Of a stretch of DNA of 64,000 nt, positions 1 through 10,147 are shown one piece after another; position 1 is the stretch's first letter; every line of letters starts with the position of its first letter. The position numbers and the translations under genes are program-made. The DNA is from Thecaphora thlaspeos. Lineage: Eukaryota > Basidiomycota > Ustilaginomycetes > Urocystidales > Glomosporiaceae. The stretch covers positions 1-64,000 of the forward strand of contig UWYS01000012.1 in NCBI GenBank assembly GCA_900291925.1. The letters run 5' to 3'. The notes beneath the pieces are model-generated. The model ran no database searches. It was not told the DNA's origin and saw nothing but the letters and a program-made list of their open reading frames with translations.

Positions 1-187
1 CCCTAACCCTAACCCTAACCCTAACCCTAACCCTAACCCTAACCCTAACCCTAACCCTAACCCTAACCCTAACCCTAACCCTAACCCTAACCTACCTAAC
101 CCTAACCCTAACCCTAACCCTAACCCTAACCCTAACCCTAACCCTAACCCTAACCCTAACCCTAACCCTAACCCTAACCCTAACCCT
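1..187. repeat. Telomere, (CCCTAA)n
   Basis: About 31 head-to-tail CCCTAA units read inward from the chromosome end, the C-rich strand of a TTAGGG telomere. One irregular unit sits near position 91, where CCTACCTAA replaces two normal units. The array passes directly into the 3' end of a coding sequence at about 186, with no subtelomeric spacer. Confidence 0.98.
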
Positions 188-1223
188 GCTGAAAGGACGG
201 TGCGACGTTGAATTTGAAACCGTACGAGGGTTTCTTCTGCTTCATGATATCCTGCGCTTCCTTGATGAAAGCAGAATCGACAGTCTCCAGTCCAATGCGA
301 AGCTTGGCCGGATCCTTTCCTAGTCCCCACCTGGCTCGCCTCGCGTTCTGTCGTTCCAGCTTGTCGAAGCTCCCCTGCAGCCCTACGACCAGCTTCATCC
401 TGGACTCGACCTGCAGCGCGAGTCCACAATAGACATTCGAGAGCTCATCAACGGCCTCTTCGATCGTCTTGATGGCTCCTCCGAGCCCGTTCGTCGCGCC
501 ATATTCGGAGATGTTGCTATCCCTTTGACCCTTCGACATTAGTTCCTGAAGAAGCCACAGCCGCTCTTGAAGCACTGTAATCCGCCAATTGACATTAGCT
601 AGAGGAAGAAGGGTTAGGGTTAGGGAGAGTGACTCTGCAGCCGTGACCTTGCTGCGCGTCAGACGACCCTCAGCCATCTTAGCGTCGAACGTGCGAATGT
701 GAACCAAGATTTTCCCGAGATCCATCTGGCTGAATAGGGTTAATTCGCCGTACTTGACGCCCGATATTCTTTGGAGTTGCAGCATGCGAGCCAGCGGGGT
801 ATTTTCCTCCAGGGTCCCGGAGATTGCTTTGTAAGACTCCGCCTTGCGCTTCACTTCTATGAAATAGGTGTCCTCAGGAAGGATATCCTCGACGGTAGTC
901 AGAGGCCGGGAAAAGCTGAATCTCTGCTTGATAGTGCGAACAGGGTTGGACCGTGTGGAGGAGTCCGTCGAGGTAGCCGATGAGCCCTTGTCCTCCGTCG
1001 TGGCGCCGCCGTCATCGTTGCTCGGGCGGAACGGGCGTGTGATCTTTTTCCAGACCCCCTTGACGAAGCTAAAGCTGGGCTTGACGACGTCCTCATCCGT
1101 TTTTAAAAGAAGCTCTGGAAGTAGATCCGTGGTGGAAGGAGGGTTAGGACTGGCGTGGCTGGAGAGCGTCAGGAAGAAGATGGCGAAAAGCAGGCAGGTG
1201 CAAGGGTTGCGAAGCAAATTCAT
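180..1223 (-). CDS. Secreted helical protein, transcribed into the telomere
   Basis: A single-exon ORF of 347 residues. The N-terminus is a clear signal peptide: a hydrophobic LLFAIFFLTL core with a likely cut after SSHA at about residue 25. A low-complexity Ser/Thr/Asp stretch follows (about 65-95), then a mostly alpha-helical region without recognisable domains and with few cysteines. The codons read TTT CAG CAG GGT TAG at the end, so the final Gly and the stop lie in telomeric repeat DNA (180-186). A short inverted telomeric tract at 611-625 is also translated, as part of LSLTLTLLP. The helix around GAIKTIEEAVDEL...RMKLVVGL resembles GALRLATNEV...RLKFLVML in the next gene, so the two may be paralogues. 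Function unknown; a secreted effector-like or surface role is only a guess. The open frame and signal peptide support a real gene. Confidence 0.75.
   Translation of the reverse strand: MNLLRNPCTCLLFAIFFLTLSSHASPNPPSTTDLLPELLLKTDEDVVKPSFSFVKGVWKKITRPFRPSNDDGGATTEDKGSSATSTDSSTRSNPVRTIKQRFSFSRPLTTVEDILPEDTYFIEVKRKAESYKAISGTLEENTPLARMLQLQRISGVKYGELTLFSQMDLGKILVHIRTFDAKMAEGRLTRSKVTAAESLSLTLTLLPLANVNWRITVLQERLWLLQELMSKGQRDSNISEYGATNGLGGAIKTIEEAVDELSNVYCGLALQVESRMKLVVGLQGSFDKLERQNARRARWGLGKDPAKLRIGLETVDSAFIKEAQDIMKQKKPSYGFKFNVAPSFQQG
611..625 (+). repeat. Interstitial telomeric tract inside a CDS
   Basis: GGGTTAGGGTTAGGG, two and a half TTAGGG units, lies in the coding region of the telomere-proximal gene. 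Its orientation is opposite to the terminal array, which has CCCTAA on this strand. It keeps the reading frame open and encodes Leu/Thr-rich residues. Confidence 0.9.
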
Positions 1224-3008
1224 TGCTAAGTGGGGCTGGAGGCGGTACGAGAAATGAGCGTATGGGTGAGCTTCGAAGAGAGGGTGTGGCAGTTGATTTC
1301 GAGAGGCAACGGTCGCGATAAGGCGACGAAGCGATAAAAGGGCGAAAGCTTAGGGTGAAAGAGGGAGAGGTCAACGAAGAAAGAGATGGTGGGGAAACGG
1401 TAACTTAGCGAAAAGGAAGTTCCCAGAGAGGGACCGTGAATACTTGTAAGAATCAGTCGCACTGCGACGGCACGCACCTCCCAGACCAGCCACGGTCAGA
1501 CCGAGAACGAGGGCTGACCGTCTGGTGGGGGTGCCGTGTCGACCTCATATGAAGGCATCATCGATTGGCCTGCTGGCAGTTGGCTTAGGAGATTTGACGA
1601 CCACCCCTAGCTCCCTGCCGCCGCTCCCGCCTCGGAAGCTCTCGAACTACCTGTGCCGTGTTTCCTAATAATCTTGTCTCCCAATGTGGGCGACGCCTGG
1701 CTGATAATATGCGCGGGTAGTGCTGCATGCCTCACGCAAATCACGGCGTTGCTCCTCTGTGAGGTGCCGCTGGCCCTCACTTCCGACGTCGTTGATAGAG
1801 GGGGAGTGCAGCAGCTTGGTGTCATCCTCGCTCAGCTCATGTCGGCCGCCGAACATACACCGTCGAGCAACTGCCAGCACATTCCGCCATGTTCCCTGTC
1901 TCCTCCCCTCGCACGCCTCAAAACTCGACCGTTCCGTCCTCTCGTCCCTCCAACTACTTTCTGCGTCACGTGGGGATGCGGCATGGGCGTCTGGGCGCTG
2001 CCGGCCACCCACCTTGCCACGTAGCCAGTCAGCCTTGCGGCGCTCCTCTCCTGCCGCTCCTCCCTCTGCTCCTCCATCTCCTTCTCCCTCTGCGGCCTAG
2101 AGAGCCTCTTGTCTTCGGCCCTCCCTGTACCCCTCCCTTGCCGCTCTCGTCTGCGCTCGTCCCTCCCGATCCGGCAGGCCGGGGGCCTTCCTCGAGCTCT
2201 GAGTCCTTCTCTGCCTCAATTTCATGTTGTTGCTTCTCTGATGGTCGCTCGGAGCCGCGTTTCCTGGGAATTGGCAACCTGTAGTGGCCTCGAGCGGCGG
2301 CCGTCGTTGGTGATGTTGCCCGGTGGTCACTTGTTGTGCGAGCGACTCCGTGTGGGCCAGGTAGAGCAGGACGAGCAAAGAAAGTCGGAAACATTGCGCA
2401 GTTCCCTGGGTCCACAGTCGAGCTAGAGCAAAGGAGCGAAAGAAGGATTCGCTGGCCCTTCTGATCGACCGAGCCACGGCGGAAATCGGTACTACCTAAG
2501 TTGTACACGACGCCATCACGCGTGGCGACGCGATCACCATTTGGTCATCGCTTTGCCGGTCGGGAATACTGGACGCAGACGGAAGGCGTCGTTTTGTAGC
2601 AGGCCAGATTGGAACGAGGGTGGCGCAGCAGGATCAGGCAAAATCAATAGTCGAGCCTGACTTTGAATGTTGAAAGGGGATGGTTGACGAGTGAAACTTG
2701 GGACGGACAGAAGACATGCCTTGCGAATTTCTAGACTAAGAACAGAAACTTCAAGATTTCTTCGGCTGTTCCTCTGCTATTCCTGCCTTATTCGCTTAAC
2801 CCTGATTGTACCTTCTTTAAGGGACCAGAAGAGAAAATAAAGCGGACTGCAGATTCGTGATAGGGAGGAACATGCGGTGACGCCGCTAAGTGGACAGGTA
2901 TTACCCAACTTGACGTGCTAGAATAGCTTGACCTTTTTTAAGGGGCTCCTCTCAGAAAGCTGATGAACTTGATAGTGACGCGGACCTCCTTCACGAGCCG
3001 GGCGATGG
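1224..3008. other. Intergenic, no supported gene
   Basis: This 1.8 kb interval has overlapping open frames on both strands at about 1.6-2.5 kb. They are proline/serine/arginine-rich and show no domain, signal peptide or splice structure. I take them as GC-driven open frames. The part next to 1223 should hold the promoter of the telomere-proximal gene. Confidence 0.6.
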
Positions 3009-3737
3009 TTATGAGTTGAAGAGCTTCTCCAGCCTTTTTCTAGCGTCTTTTGAGAGCGTGTAGACTTTGTCGGGCTTCGTACTGGAGTCTACACGCGTTT
3101 CGAGCATTACTAGAAACTTCAACCGCTCCCAATGCTGGGCTGAAAGACTCATTACGACACTCCCAACCTCGTTCGTCGCCAGTCGCAAAGCTCCAGTTAG
3201 CTCTGAATTGCCCACTGATTCTGCCGCTTCGACCTCTTTGTCAAGTTCTTGGCACAGCAGTCTGCCTTGTTCCAGAATGGTCTCAATTTGAGTGAGATGG
3301 TCCCTCTCCGTTATGAAGTCTTGAAACTTGAGACCGTTTCGGATCGCTTCATTGAATTGAAGCCCTGTTAAGTACGCCTCCTCGAACCGCAGCTTAATTT
3401 CCTCGAGTTTGCTGATGGTTTGTTTGCTAGCCTCAAGGCGACGCAAGTCTGAGAGGAACTCAGGGAATCGGCTGCTTGACAATAAGTTTTCGACTTCGGA
3501 GTTAGAGGGTGCAGCCCTTCCCTCCACTGGACGGCGACTGCCGCTGCCCTCGAGGAGCTTCTTGAAGCCGCTGGTCAATGAGCTGAAAAGTCCACCACTT
3601 GATGATGCGGCTTCTTCGAGGGGTTCACCAGAATCCATGGGAGCGGCCGAGACGCGGACCACACCATGGTCGGCGGCGAGGAGAAGTACAAAGACCACGA
3701 GCGAGAGCCAGACGGTCCAAGCACAAAGGAAGCGCAT
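3009..3737 (-). CDS. Secreted or anchored helical protein
   Basis: 242 residues from the ATG at 3735-3737. The frame stays open upstream to 3980, but the internal start is chosen because it puts a strong signal peptide or signal anchor first: a WLSLVVFVLLLAA core ending near VRVSAA. The mature part begins with a Gly/Ser-rich stretch with SGFKKLL, then long amphipathic helices rich in Leu and Glu (SDLRRLEASKQTISKLEEIK), probably coiled coil. It ends at KRLEKLFNS. No catalytic motif is visible. Layout (signal peptide, short basic/Ser linker, helical body) and one helix pair resemble the telomere-adjacent gene, allowing a 3-residue gap, so a small subtelomeric family is plausible but unproved. 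Confidence 0.7.
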   Translation of the reverse strand: MRFLCAWTVWLSLVVFVLLLAADHGVVRVSAAPMDSGEPLEEAASSSGGLFSSLTSGFKKLLEGSGSRRPVEGRAAPSNSEVENLLSSSRFPEFLSDLRRLEASKQTISKLEEIKLRFEEAYLTGLQFNEAIRNGLKFQDFITERDHLTQIETILEQGRLLCQELDKEVEAAESVGNSELTGALRLATNEVGSVVMSLSAQHWERLKFLVMLETRVDSSTKPDKVYTLSKDARKRLEKLFNS

Positions 3738-4254
3738 CTTGAAGCGTCGTCGGTTTGATCGAGGTTGTCGCGGTGGAGGAAGCCGCTTGCGAGGCTTTTC
3801 CGAAGGAGAGTGTATGGATGTGCGAGAAGGAATGTGCGGGATGTTTGCCTTGACGCAAAGTGTGAAGGTGGGTGGCGGCGATGCGCGTGATTTGTAAGGG
3901 GGAGAGAGAATGGGTAACTGAGAGGTAGGGGAGGATGAACGACACGCGAGGGCGTAGTGGATTGATTGGGGAAAGGCCAAAAGCTTTCCAACTAGGGAGG
4001 GGATGAGGGAGGAAATAAGAGAGGGTGCTTTGAGTGGGATGGGGAGAGAGGGGGTGGACCGCCGAAGAACGGTGGCCTTATATGCCCCTTTGCCTCACTA
4101 CTAGCTCTCTCGTCTCTGGTGGAGAAGGAAAACCTCTTCTCCCACCCACCCACCGGAGGAGAGGTGAGTCAGGAGTAAACTGCCTTCCTGATGCTTCTGG
4201 CTCGGTACAATGGCGGGTTTTTAGTGAGGCTTGAATGAGCGGGAGAGGTGGGGG
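3738..4254. other. Intergenic, probable promoter region
   Basis: Upstream of the second secreted-protein gene. Pyrimidine-rich when read in the gene's direction. No further gene seen. Confidence 0.5.
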
Positions 4255-4256
4255 TA

Positions 4257-4568
4257 ACGTACCTCGCGCAAGTTTCGGACGCACGCGATTTTCGGACGTG
4301 GGTGCTTGACGAGGCTGGTCCGTCGGCATGAAGAACGGTCGGAGTCTGCCTTTCTCCACCACACCAAAGCACACACACTGTACCAGGTCCCATGCAAGCC
4401 ACACTGTAGCATAGTCAGCCTCTCCCTGCATCGATCGAATGCATTACATTGCCTGTAGCTGCTACTCGGGCAGAAGCACGTCGTCGGACAACATCTCGGA
4501 CGTGAGCTCACCTGTGCCAGGACCCGCGTCCGAAAACCGTGTGCGTCCGATATTTGCGCGAGGTACGT
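4257..4568. mobile_element. MITE-like inverted-repeat element, TA-flanked
   Basis: Two 48 bp arms form an imperfect inverted repeat: 4256-4303 against the reverse complement of 4522-4569, with 43 of 48 positions matching. Each arm starts AACGTACCTCGCGCAA when read inward. The dinucleotide TA lies just outside on both sides (4255-4256 and 4569-4570), as expected for a TA target duplication of the Tc1/mariner type. The element is 312 bp and the roughly 220 bp core has no convincing ORF. Non-autonomous status and transposase family are inferred from structure only. Confidence 0.75.
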
Positions 4569-4569
4569 T

Positions 4570-5024
4570 AGTTGCACCCTGCTGGGGGCTTCTCCCTTTC
4601 TCGACCATTTCAGTCCCGTCTTCGCGCGCACACCCTCAGCGACGCCACAGCTCTCTCACCACCATTACCGTCACCCTCGCCAACCACCATTGTCGTCAGC
4701 TCTACCATCGCCCCCACCACTGTCGCCTCCACCAGTCCACCCTCCGTCGATCCTGCCATCCACTCTTCCCATCCCGCGCAACAGTACACACCTCCGCTTG
4801 TCGCGTCTTTCCCAATCGACGCAGTCTCGATCCTGGCCTCAATCTCTGACTCCCTCGCTCCGTCCGGTCCAGCCTAGCGCTGCTCCTGCCAGCAGCCGGC
4901 GCCGGCTGCACACCCATCGTGGCCCCCTTTGTCTCATCGCTCTCCTCGTCCCTTCATCCCCTCATCTCCTCGGGTCCTACTCTCACCTGGTTCTTGTCCC
5001 TTTGCGCCGATCCTATCTCCAGTC
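4570..5024. other. Intergenic, upstream of NTPase gene
   Basis: C- and T-rich sequence (long CACC/TCC runs at 4620-4990), typical of fungal promoter and 5' leader DNA. Open frames here are low-complexity. The downstream ATG at 5025 follows a CT-rich tract. Confidence 0.5.
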
Positions 5025-8000
5025 ATGTCGTCTGCCTCGTCAGACGGCTCGGCCCCGTCAACTCGGTCGCAATCTCCGCCCAGCCGCTCTCGCAATCTGA
5101 TGGCCTTCTGCCAGTCGCACGGAATCGCTATCGGAGAGCTCCGCATTGCCATGCTGCGTGGGTCGTTGCAAGACGAGCCCGTCGATGAGCTGTCCGCCCA
5201 AATGGTCCTTCCCTTCGTCTTGAAGTTCTGCGCGGGCCTCAAGCCGAAGCTCAACCATCCCGACTTTCCCACGGGTATCAAGCGGCGAGTCTTCCGCGAG
5301 GACAGCAGCAAGCCTGGCAGCTATACTACAGCCCCAACAATCGACCTCGTCGCATTCAGGGAGCTATGCACCAGGACCGCACGTCAGTTCCAGGTAGGCT
5401 CCGACGGAGACTTTGACTTTTACGGTGTCATGGACGCACTGCTGCGCTCTGCTTTCAAGCGTAAGTCTATGTCTGGGCTACTCATGCTCGGCATACCGGA
5501 CCTCAACGGCCTGCTTTTGTCTATCACCAAACGGCCTTGCCGCTGACCTTTCTCTCGCCTTCTCTATTCGCTTGCCTGGGCCGCCTGACTGCCGATTCAC
5601 CTCTCAGCGCCTTCGCCGGTCTCGCCAATCCTCAACACGCCCGAGGTGCAGTAAGTAGAGTAGTGATAGCATTTGCATGGCTGCCCGAGTTGAGCTCTTT
5701 CTTGCTCGTCCCGGCCCCCTGATCTCGGCCGCCCTCTTACCCTCCGCCACCCCCCCCCCCCTTCTTGCCGCCCTTGCCACCTCTTTCCCCCCTGTTACCC
5801 CACCCTCCCTTCTTTCTCCCTTTCTCAGAGATGGCTACGACAGGTTCGCCCGAGTCTTTTCCAGCGAATACATTGGCAACGCCCACTTGCGCCTGAATGG
5901 TCGCATACTACACGACTACAGGCGCAGGTATGAAAGGGGATCCGTCTATGGCCGCACCGTGCCCATCATCCAGTCGTCTGGTACGGGCAAGACTCGCATG
6001 GTGCGTGTTCGACTGAAAATGGCAGGGATCATACGCTGATTCTTGTTAGCTGTTGATGCTGACCCCCTCATCCCGGCGTCTTGCCATGTCTGCATGTTCT
6101 GGCATGCAAATGCTGCTCAGGTATACGAGTTGAGCGCAGTATGGCCGACCTTGATCTTGCACCTACGCCGCCGTCCGGATGACCCGGACGCTGGATTCCC
6201 GACCGCGGACGAGCCCGTCGTCACTTTCTTCCGAGACCACGCCGCGAGCTTTGGCGGCCCGAACCTCGCTATGGTCGCATTCCTCACTGCTTGGTTCACC
6301 GTCGCCGCGGAGAACGTCAGGTCCCGAGCTGGATCGATCAGCTCGATGGCCGAGATATTCAGGCCGTGGTGGTATCCTCTTGCAGCCGTCGACATCCAGC
6401 ACTCCTCGCGCTCAGCACTCTTCGAGGAAGTCTCTGAAAGGGCATTGGCTTTCGGCAAGACTTGCCCAACCATGATGAAGCAGGCCCAACAGCTGCTCAA
6501 CGAGGCCGACGAGGCTGCCAAGCTGATCCTGTCGATGCTTGTACCCGCAATGGAGGAGCTCACAGACGCGCTTGTCGCCCTCGGGCCCGTGCAGCGGAGC
6601 CTCAAGGCTTTATCCAGCGGACACCGCGGCATTGCATACGTTGCGATCGACGAGTTCGGACTTCTCGACGAATTTCCCCTTGCCGGCATGGTTCCGGCCC
6701 TGCGCCGGTGCTTTGCGGAGATATCCAATCGCCAGAGCAAGGGCAAGAGCCATCGACTAGAATTTTGGTTCCTCCTCCTGGATACCAATAGCGCTATTGA
6801 TCGAGCGCGGCCCCCGCAGGAACTAGAGAGATCGCAACGAGCCGCGACCGAGACGCGTCTACCGGCGTGGACGGATGTTCCCCTCGATGTCCTTGTTCTT
6901 GAGGCCCGTCCCCTCCGCTGCCCCAATGATGCCCTTTCGCTCGGATACCTCAAGTTGTTCGGTCGCCCTCTGTGGAACGCGTCAAAGGACAGATCCGTGG
7001 TTGACGCGGCCATCACCAAGCTTGCGATGAAGCCGTTGGGTTCCGCCAATGCCAATCTGGACAGCGCGGATGTGGTAGTCAGCCTGCTTTCGCAAAGATG
7101 CTGCCTAGAGCTGCTCCCACTTCGCTCTAACACGTCCGCAGCAAAGATGGCCGTCACCGCCGTACAAAGCCACATGCGCTTCCTCGTCGACATTAACAGC
7201 AACGGCATCTGTAACACGGCGGTGCCGAGCGAGCCGCTGCTTGCTATCGCGGCTTGGAAGGTGATGACGCAGGGGCCAGGCTTCTACAGCAAGGTTCTCA
7301 ACACTTTTTACCGCGACCTTCTACCCCTCGGGAATGAGCTCGGCCTTCGCGGATCGATCGGCGAGTTCCTTGCTCGTCTCCTGCTCACCATGGGCCGAGA
7401 CGCTGCGTACGGGGCAGCCAAGGCAAGCTCCGATGCCGCATTTGAGAGCCTGACGGCCATCTCCCTGACAAGTTTCCTCAACGGCATGGTGGGCCCGGAA
7501 ATGTTCGCGCCGATCTCGTCGCATGCGGTCATCAAGGACCTGCCGACGGCGTGGATGTCTTTCACCCACATTGTTGCTCTCGACGACCCGCTGACCGCCA
7601 CGCGGCCGCCGTTCCTGTGGAACTTGTGGAAGCGAGGGGCGGCTCTTCAATGCTGTCACAGCCAGCTCGGAGTGGATGGCCTGATCCCGGTCTTTGTTGG
7701 CGACAACACCGATCTCACCTTTGCCGACCACCGCAGAGGCAGCAGGGACGGTGAAGAGGAGATGAGCAGCGAACAGGCCGGCGGTGATGATGGCATGGAA
7801 GCGTACATGGAGGAACGCATGAGCTTCATTGCGTGGCAGGTCAAGTACCGGGAACGTCCCACATATAAGTTGGAGCACCTCCACGGGCCATCGATCCATC
7901 CGGACAACGTTGACAAGCACTGGCAAGCATCGTCTCTCCTTACGCTGGTCTTCAAGATTGGCACCGAGTCACGCTTCTCGAACAACGAGCTCTTTTCGCT

Positions 8001-8292
8001 GAGCAAAGAGCCCTGCTCTGCACCATTCTGCCATGTCCCCGGCCCAACGCCGGTCCTGAGGCTCCGTGGCGCGACGGCGCAGACGTTCGGCTGCATCTCG
8101 ACCCTCGGCGTCGCGCAGGACTTTGCCAAGCTGACGACGGCGCGGCAAGCCCCTGCGACAGAGACGCGCCCGCTCATGCCGATCAAGCAAACCTGGCCAA
8201 GGCCCGAAGATACCAGCCACAAGCCCCCTTTTGCCATCGTCGATCAGGCGGCTATCGATGCCGCCGCACCAGCTCCCATGGACGAAGACTAG
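5025..8292 (+). CDS. P-loop NTPase of basidiomycete QSSGTGK family
   Basis: Four exons: 5025-5460, 5608-5650, 5829-6000 and 6121-8292; introns begin GTAAGT, GTAAGT and GTGCGT and end CAG. Total 940 residues. A Walker A-like motif IIQSSGTGKTRM falls at the exon 3/4 junction. It continues VYELSAVWPTLILHLR, then GFPTADEPVVTFF. A Walker B-like strand with acidic residues follows (GIAYVAIDEFGLLDEF), then LEFWFLLLDTNS, resembling a sensor strand. This order matches a large family of basidiomycete P-loop ATPases, many of them near Crinkler-like genes or in subtelomeres (from memory of the family). The first Gly of the classical P-loop is replaced by Gln. The role is unknown; STAND-like or AAA-like regulatory activity is inference. 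The C-terminus (about residue 750 on) has an acidic patch and no known domain. Confidence 0.8.
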
Positions 8293-8648
8293 CCGGAACC
8301 TGCAAGCGTCCGAGGACCTGCAGGCAGCAACAACAAAGAACCGGCATCCCCATCCCCCATCGACTCCCAACGCCTCTATACCCCGTTGTCGACACCACGA
8401 CAACAACCGCTCGATGAAAGTCCCCAAAAAACAATCCAAAGACTGAGCCGAGATACCCATCAAGCAGTACATCAAGCCCCGCGCCCTCCCTCTCTCCTTC
8501 CACTATGACCCAAGCGCAAACGTACCTCCCCATCGCGACGTCCCCACAACATGACCCGTCCACTCTTGCCGCCCGTGACAGCGAATCGATCGTCCATGTG
8601 GAGACACGTTACCGTTACCGAACCGAGCTGTCGTCTGCACAGAGACGG
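8293..8648. other. Intergenic, 3' of NTPase gene
   Basis: No gene seen. CA- and CC-rich sequence leading into the first copy of the 630 bp direct repeat. Confidence 0.5.
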
Positions 8649-9281
8649 CCTGACTCGCCCGTCAGAGCCGCCGGTGATGAGCGTGGCCGCAGCTCGCGCG
8701 AATTGAGCTGCTGCTCTGAGGACCCCCTCTCCGCTTGCACTTCTTCCAGCCAGTCAGTCGAGAAGATGAGGTACACCAAAAACGCTTCGATTCAGTGGTA
8801 GTCGAGGTTGATAGATAGCGGCGCAGGGAGGGCTAGGATACAGGGCCGCATCGACAAGGTAGAAATACAGCTGGCGCCAAAGCACCTCGAGCGGCTCAAT
8901 GCTTGGAGCGAGAAGGCTCGGTGCAGGTCTGGGACAGAGAGATTAGGATCGAGAGCGAGGCAGGCGAAGGAAGGCGGACAAGTAAACGGCGAGAGAACCT
9001 CGGAACCAAGCCGTCGGCGGCGGAGCGCTGCGGTGGTCGTCTGGAAGCAAGAGATACGGGTTAAGATCGTGACCGAGGTCAACCGATCGGTCTTTGACAG
9101 AGCCCGTCCACAGTGATTGCCAGGAGCGGACAGGTCGGGATATCTGAACTCACCGAGATCCGACCTCGATCCCATCCGCTTAGGCGGCAACGTCGATGTT
9201 GCGCTCGCACATCAATCGCCTATTCCTTCGTATCGTCAGCCGTCTGTCGATGGGAGGATGGTGTCACAGCCGGCCAGCGAC
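8649..9281 (+). repeat. Subtelomeric direct repeat, copy 1
   Basis: Aligns by eye along its whole length with 10135-10766 in the same orientation, with many substitutions and small indels. Shared blocks include CCTGACTCGC at the start, CAGCTGGCG, GCGAGAAGGCTCGG, AGCGGACAGGTCGGG, CTTCGTATCGTCAGC and CGATGGGAGGA. Open frames in it are not conserved in length between the copies, so it is probably non-coding. Confidence 0.85.
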
Positions 9282-9448
9282 TTGCTCATGGGCTAGCAAG
9301 TCGCTCGTTGGGGTACAGAGACTTACTTGCAATGTGCCGAGCTCCCACGTGGGTCTCGAAAGAAACATTCAAATTGCAGCTGTCCGTGGGTTGGAGAAAA
9401 GGCATTGATTGATGGCGGAGACGGGATCACTTGAAGAAGTACACACAT

Positions 9449-10147
9449 TTAGGACACAGTCTTGGTAGCAGGAGTCTTTTTGGTCGAAACGGCGGAGCTG
9501 AGCAAGATCTGCGCCTGGTCGTAGATGGAGAGCACGCCCACGGACGCGACACCGCGGAGGATGTTTGCGCCAGCGCCGCGCATCAGGCTGTACGCGCCCT
9601 CCTGTCGAACGATCAGGATGAGAGCGACGCCAAAGTTGGAGTAGTTCTGGCCGGTACCAGAAGTCATCATCATGCGGCGGCGGACGGTGTCGAGCAGGTA
9701 GGAGGCGAGGCCAGCGAGGGCGGTCGAGGTCCAACCAAGGGCAAAGGAGGCGAGGAGGTTGCCCTCCAGCGGACCGACGAGCACGAGGGGCTTGAACGAG
9801 TCGTACAAGCCGAAGTAGAGACCGCGGTACACGACGATGCCCACCACAGAGGGGACAAAGCCGCGGTAAAGCCCCGCGATGCCGTCCGAGGCAAGCACCT
9901 TGCGATACACGTCCAGCAGGCCATTGAACTGCCGCTTGCCCTCGACGCCGTCCTTGGCAGCCGACTTGGCATCGTTGGCCAGACGCGTCCGAGCAAAGTC
10001 GAGCGAGTAGACAAAGACCAGCGACGTCGCCCCTGCCAGTCCGCCCGATGCCACGTTGTCAAGGAACCATTTGGTGTACTCCTTGGAGATACGGAACGAG
10101 TTGCCGCCTGCGCGGACATGGCTCGAAGAGCTATCCTGACTCGCTTG
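9449..10147 (-). pseudogene. ADP/ATP carrier, 5'-truncated
   Basis: The C-terminal two thirds of a mitochondrial ADP/ATP carrier. Recognisable sequence starts at [14 protein letters not shown], continues through [19 protein letters not shown] (second carrier repeat), and includes the diagnostic RRRMMM signature in [14 protein letters not shown] (third repeat). It ends at about residue 200 with [14 protein letters not shown]. The first repeat, about 100 residues with its PxD/ExxK/R motif, is missing. Reading upstream, the frame meets TGA at 10148-10150 with no ATG in between, and repeat copy 2 starts at about 10135. A splice-acceptor-like CGCGCAG just before GGNSF suggests the surviving piece was an internal or last exon. 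It cannot encode a working carrier alone. Flanked by both copies of the direct repeat. Confidence 0.85.

Noticed and set aside
1607..2508. Several overlapping ORFs on both strands
   Set aside because: All low-complexity and mutually overlapping; GC-rich DNA explains them.
4929..5024. Upstream ATG for the NTPase (MSHRSPRP...)
   Set aside because: Adds 32 Pro/Ser/Arg residues of leader-like composition; the ATG at 5025 (MSSASSDGS) is the better start.
8792..9190. 132 aa minus ORF in repeat copy 1, similar to one in copy 2
   Set aside because: Similarity comes from the DNA repeat; frame and length are not kept between copies.
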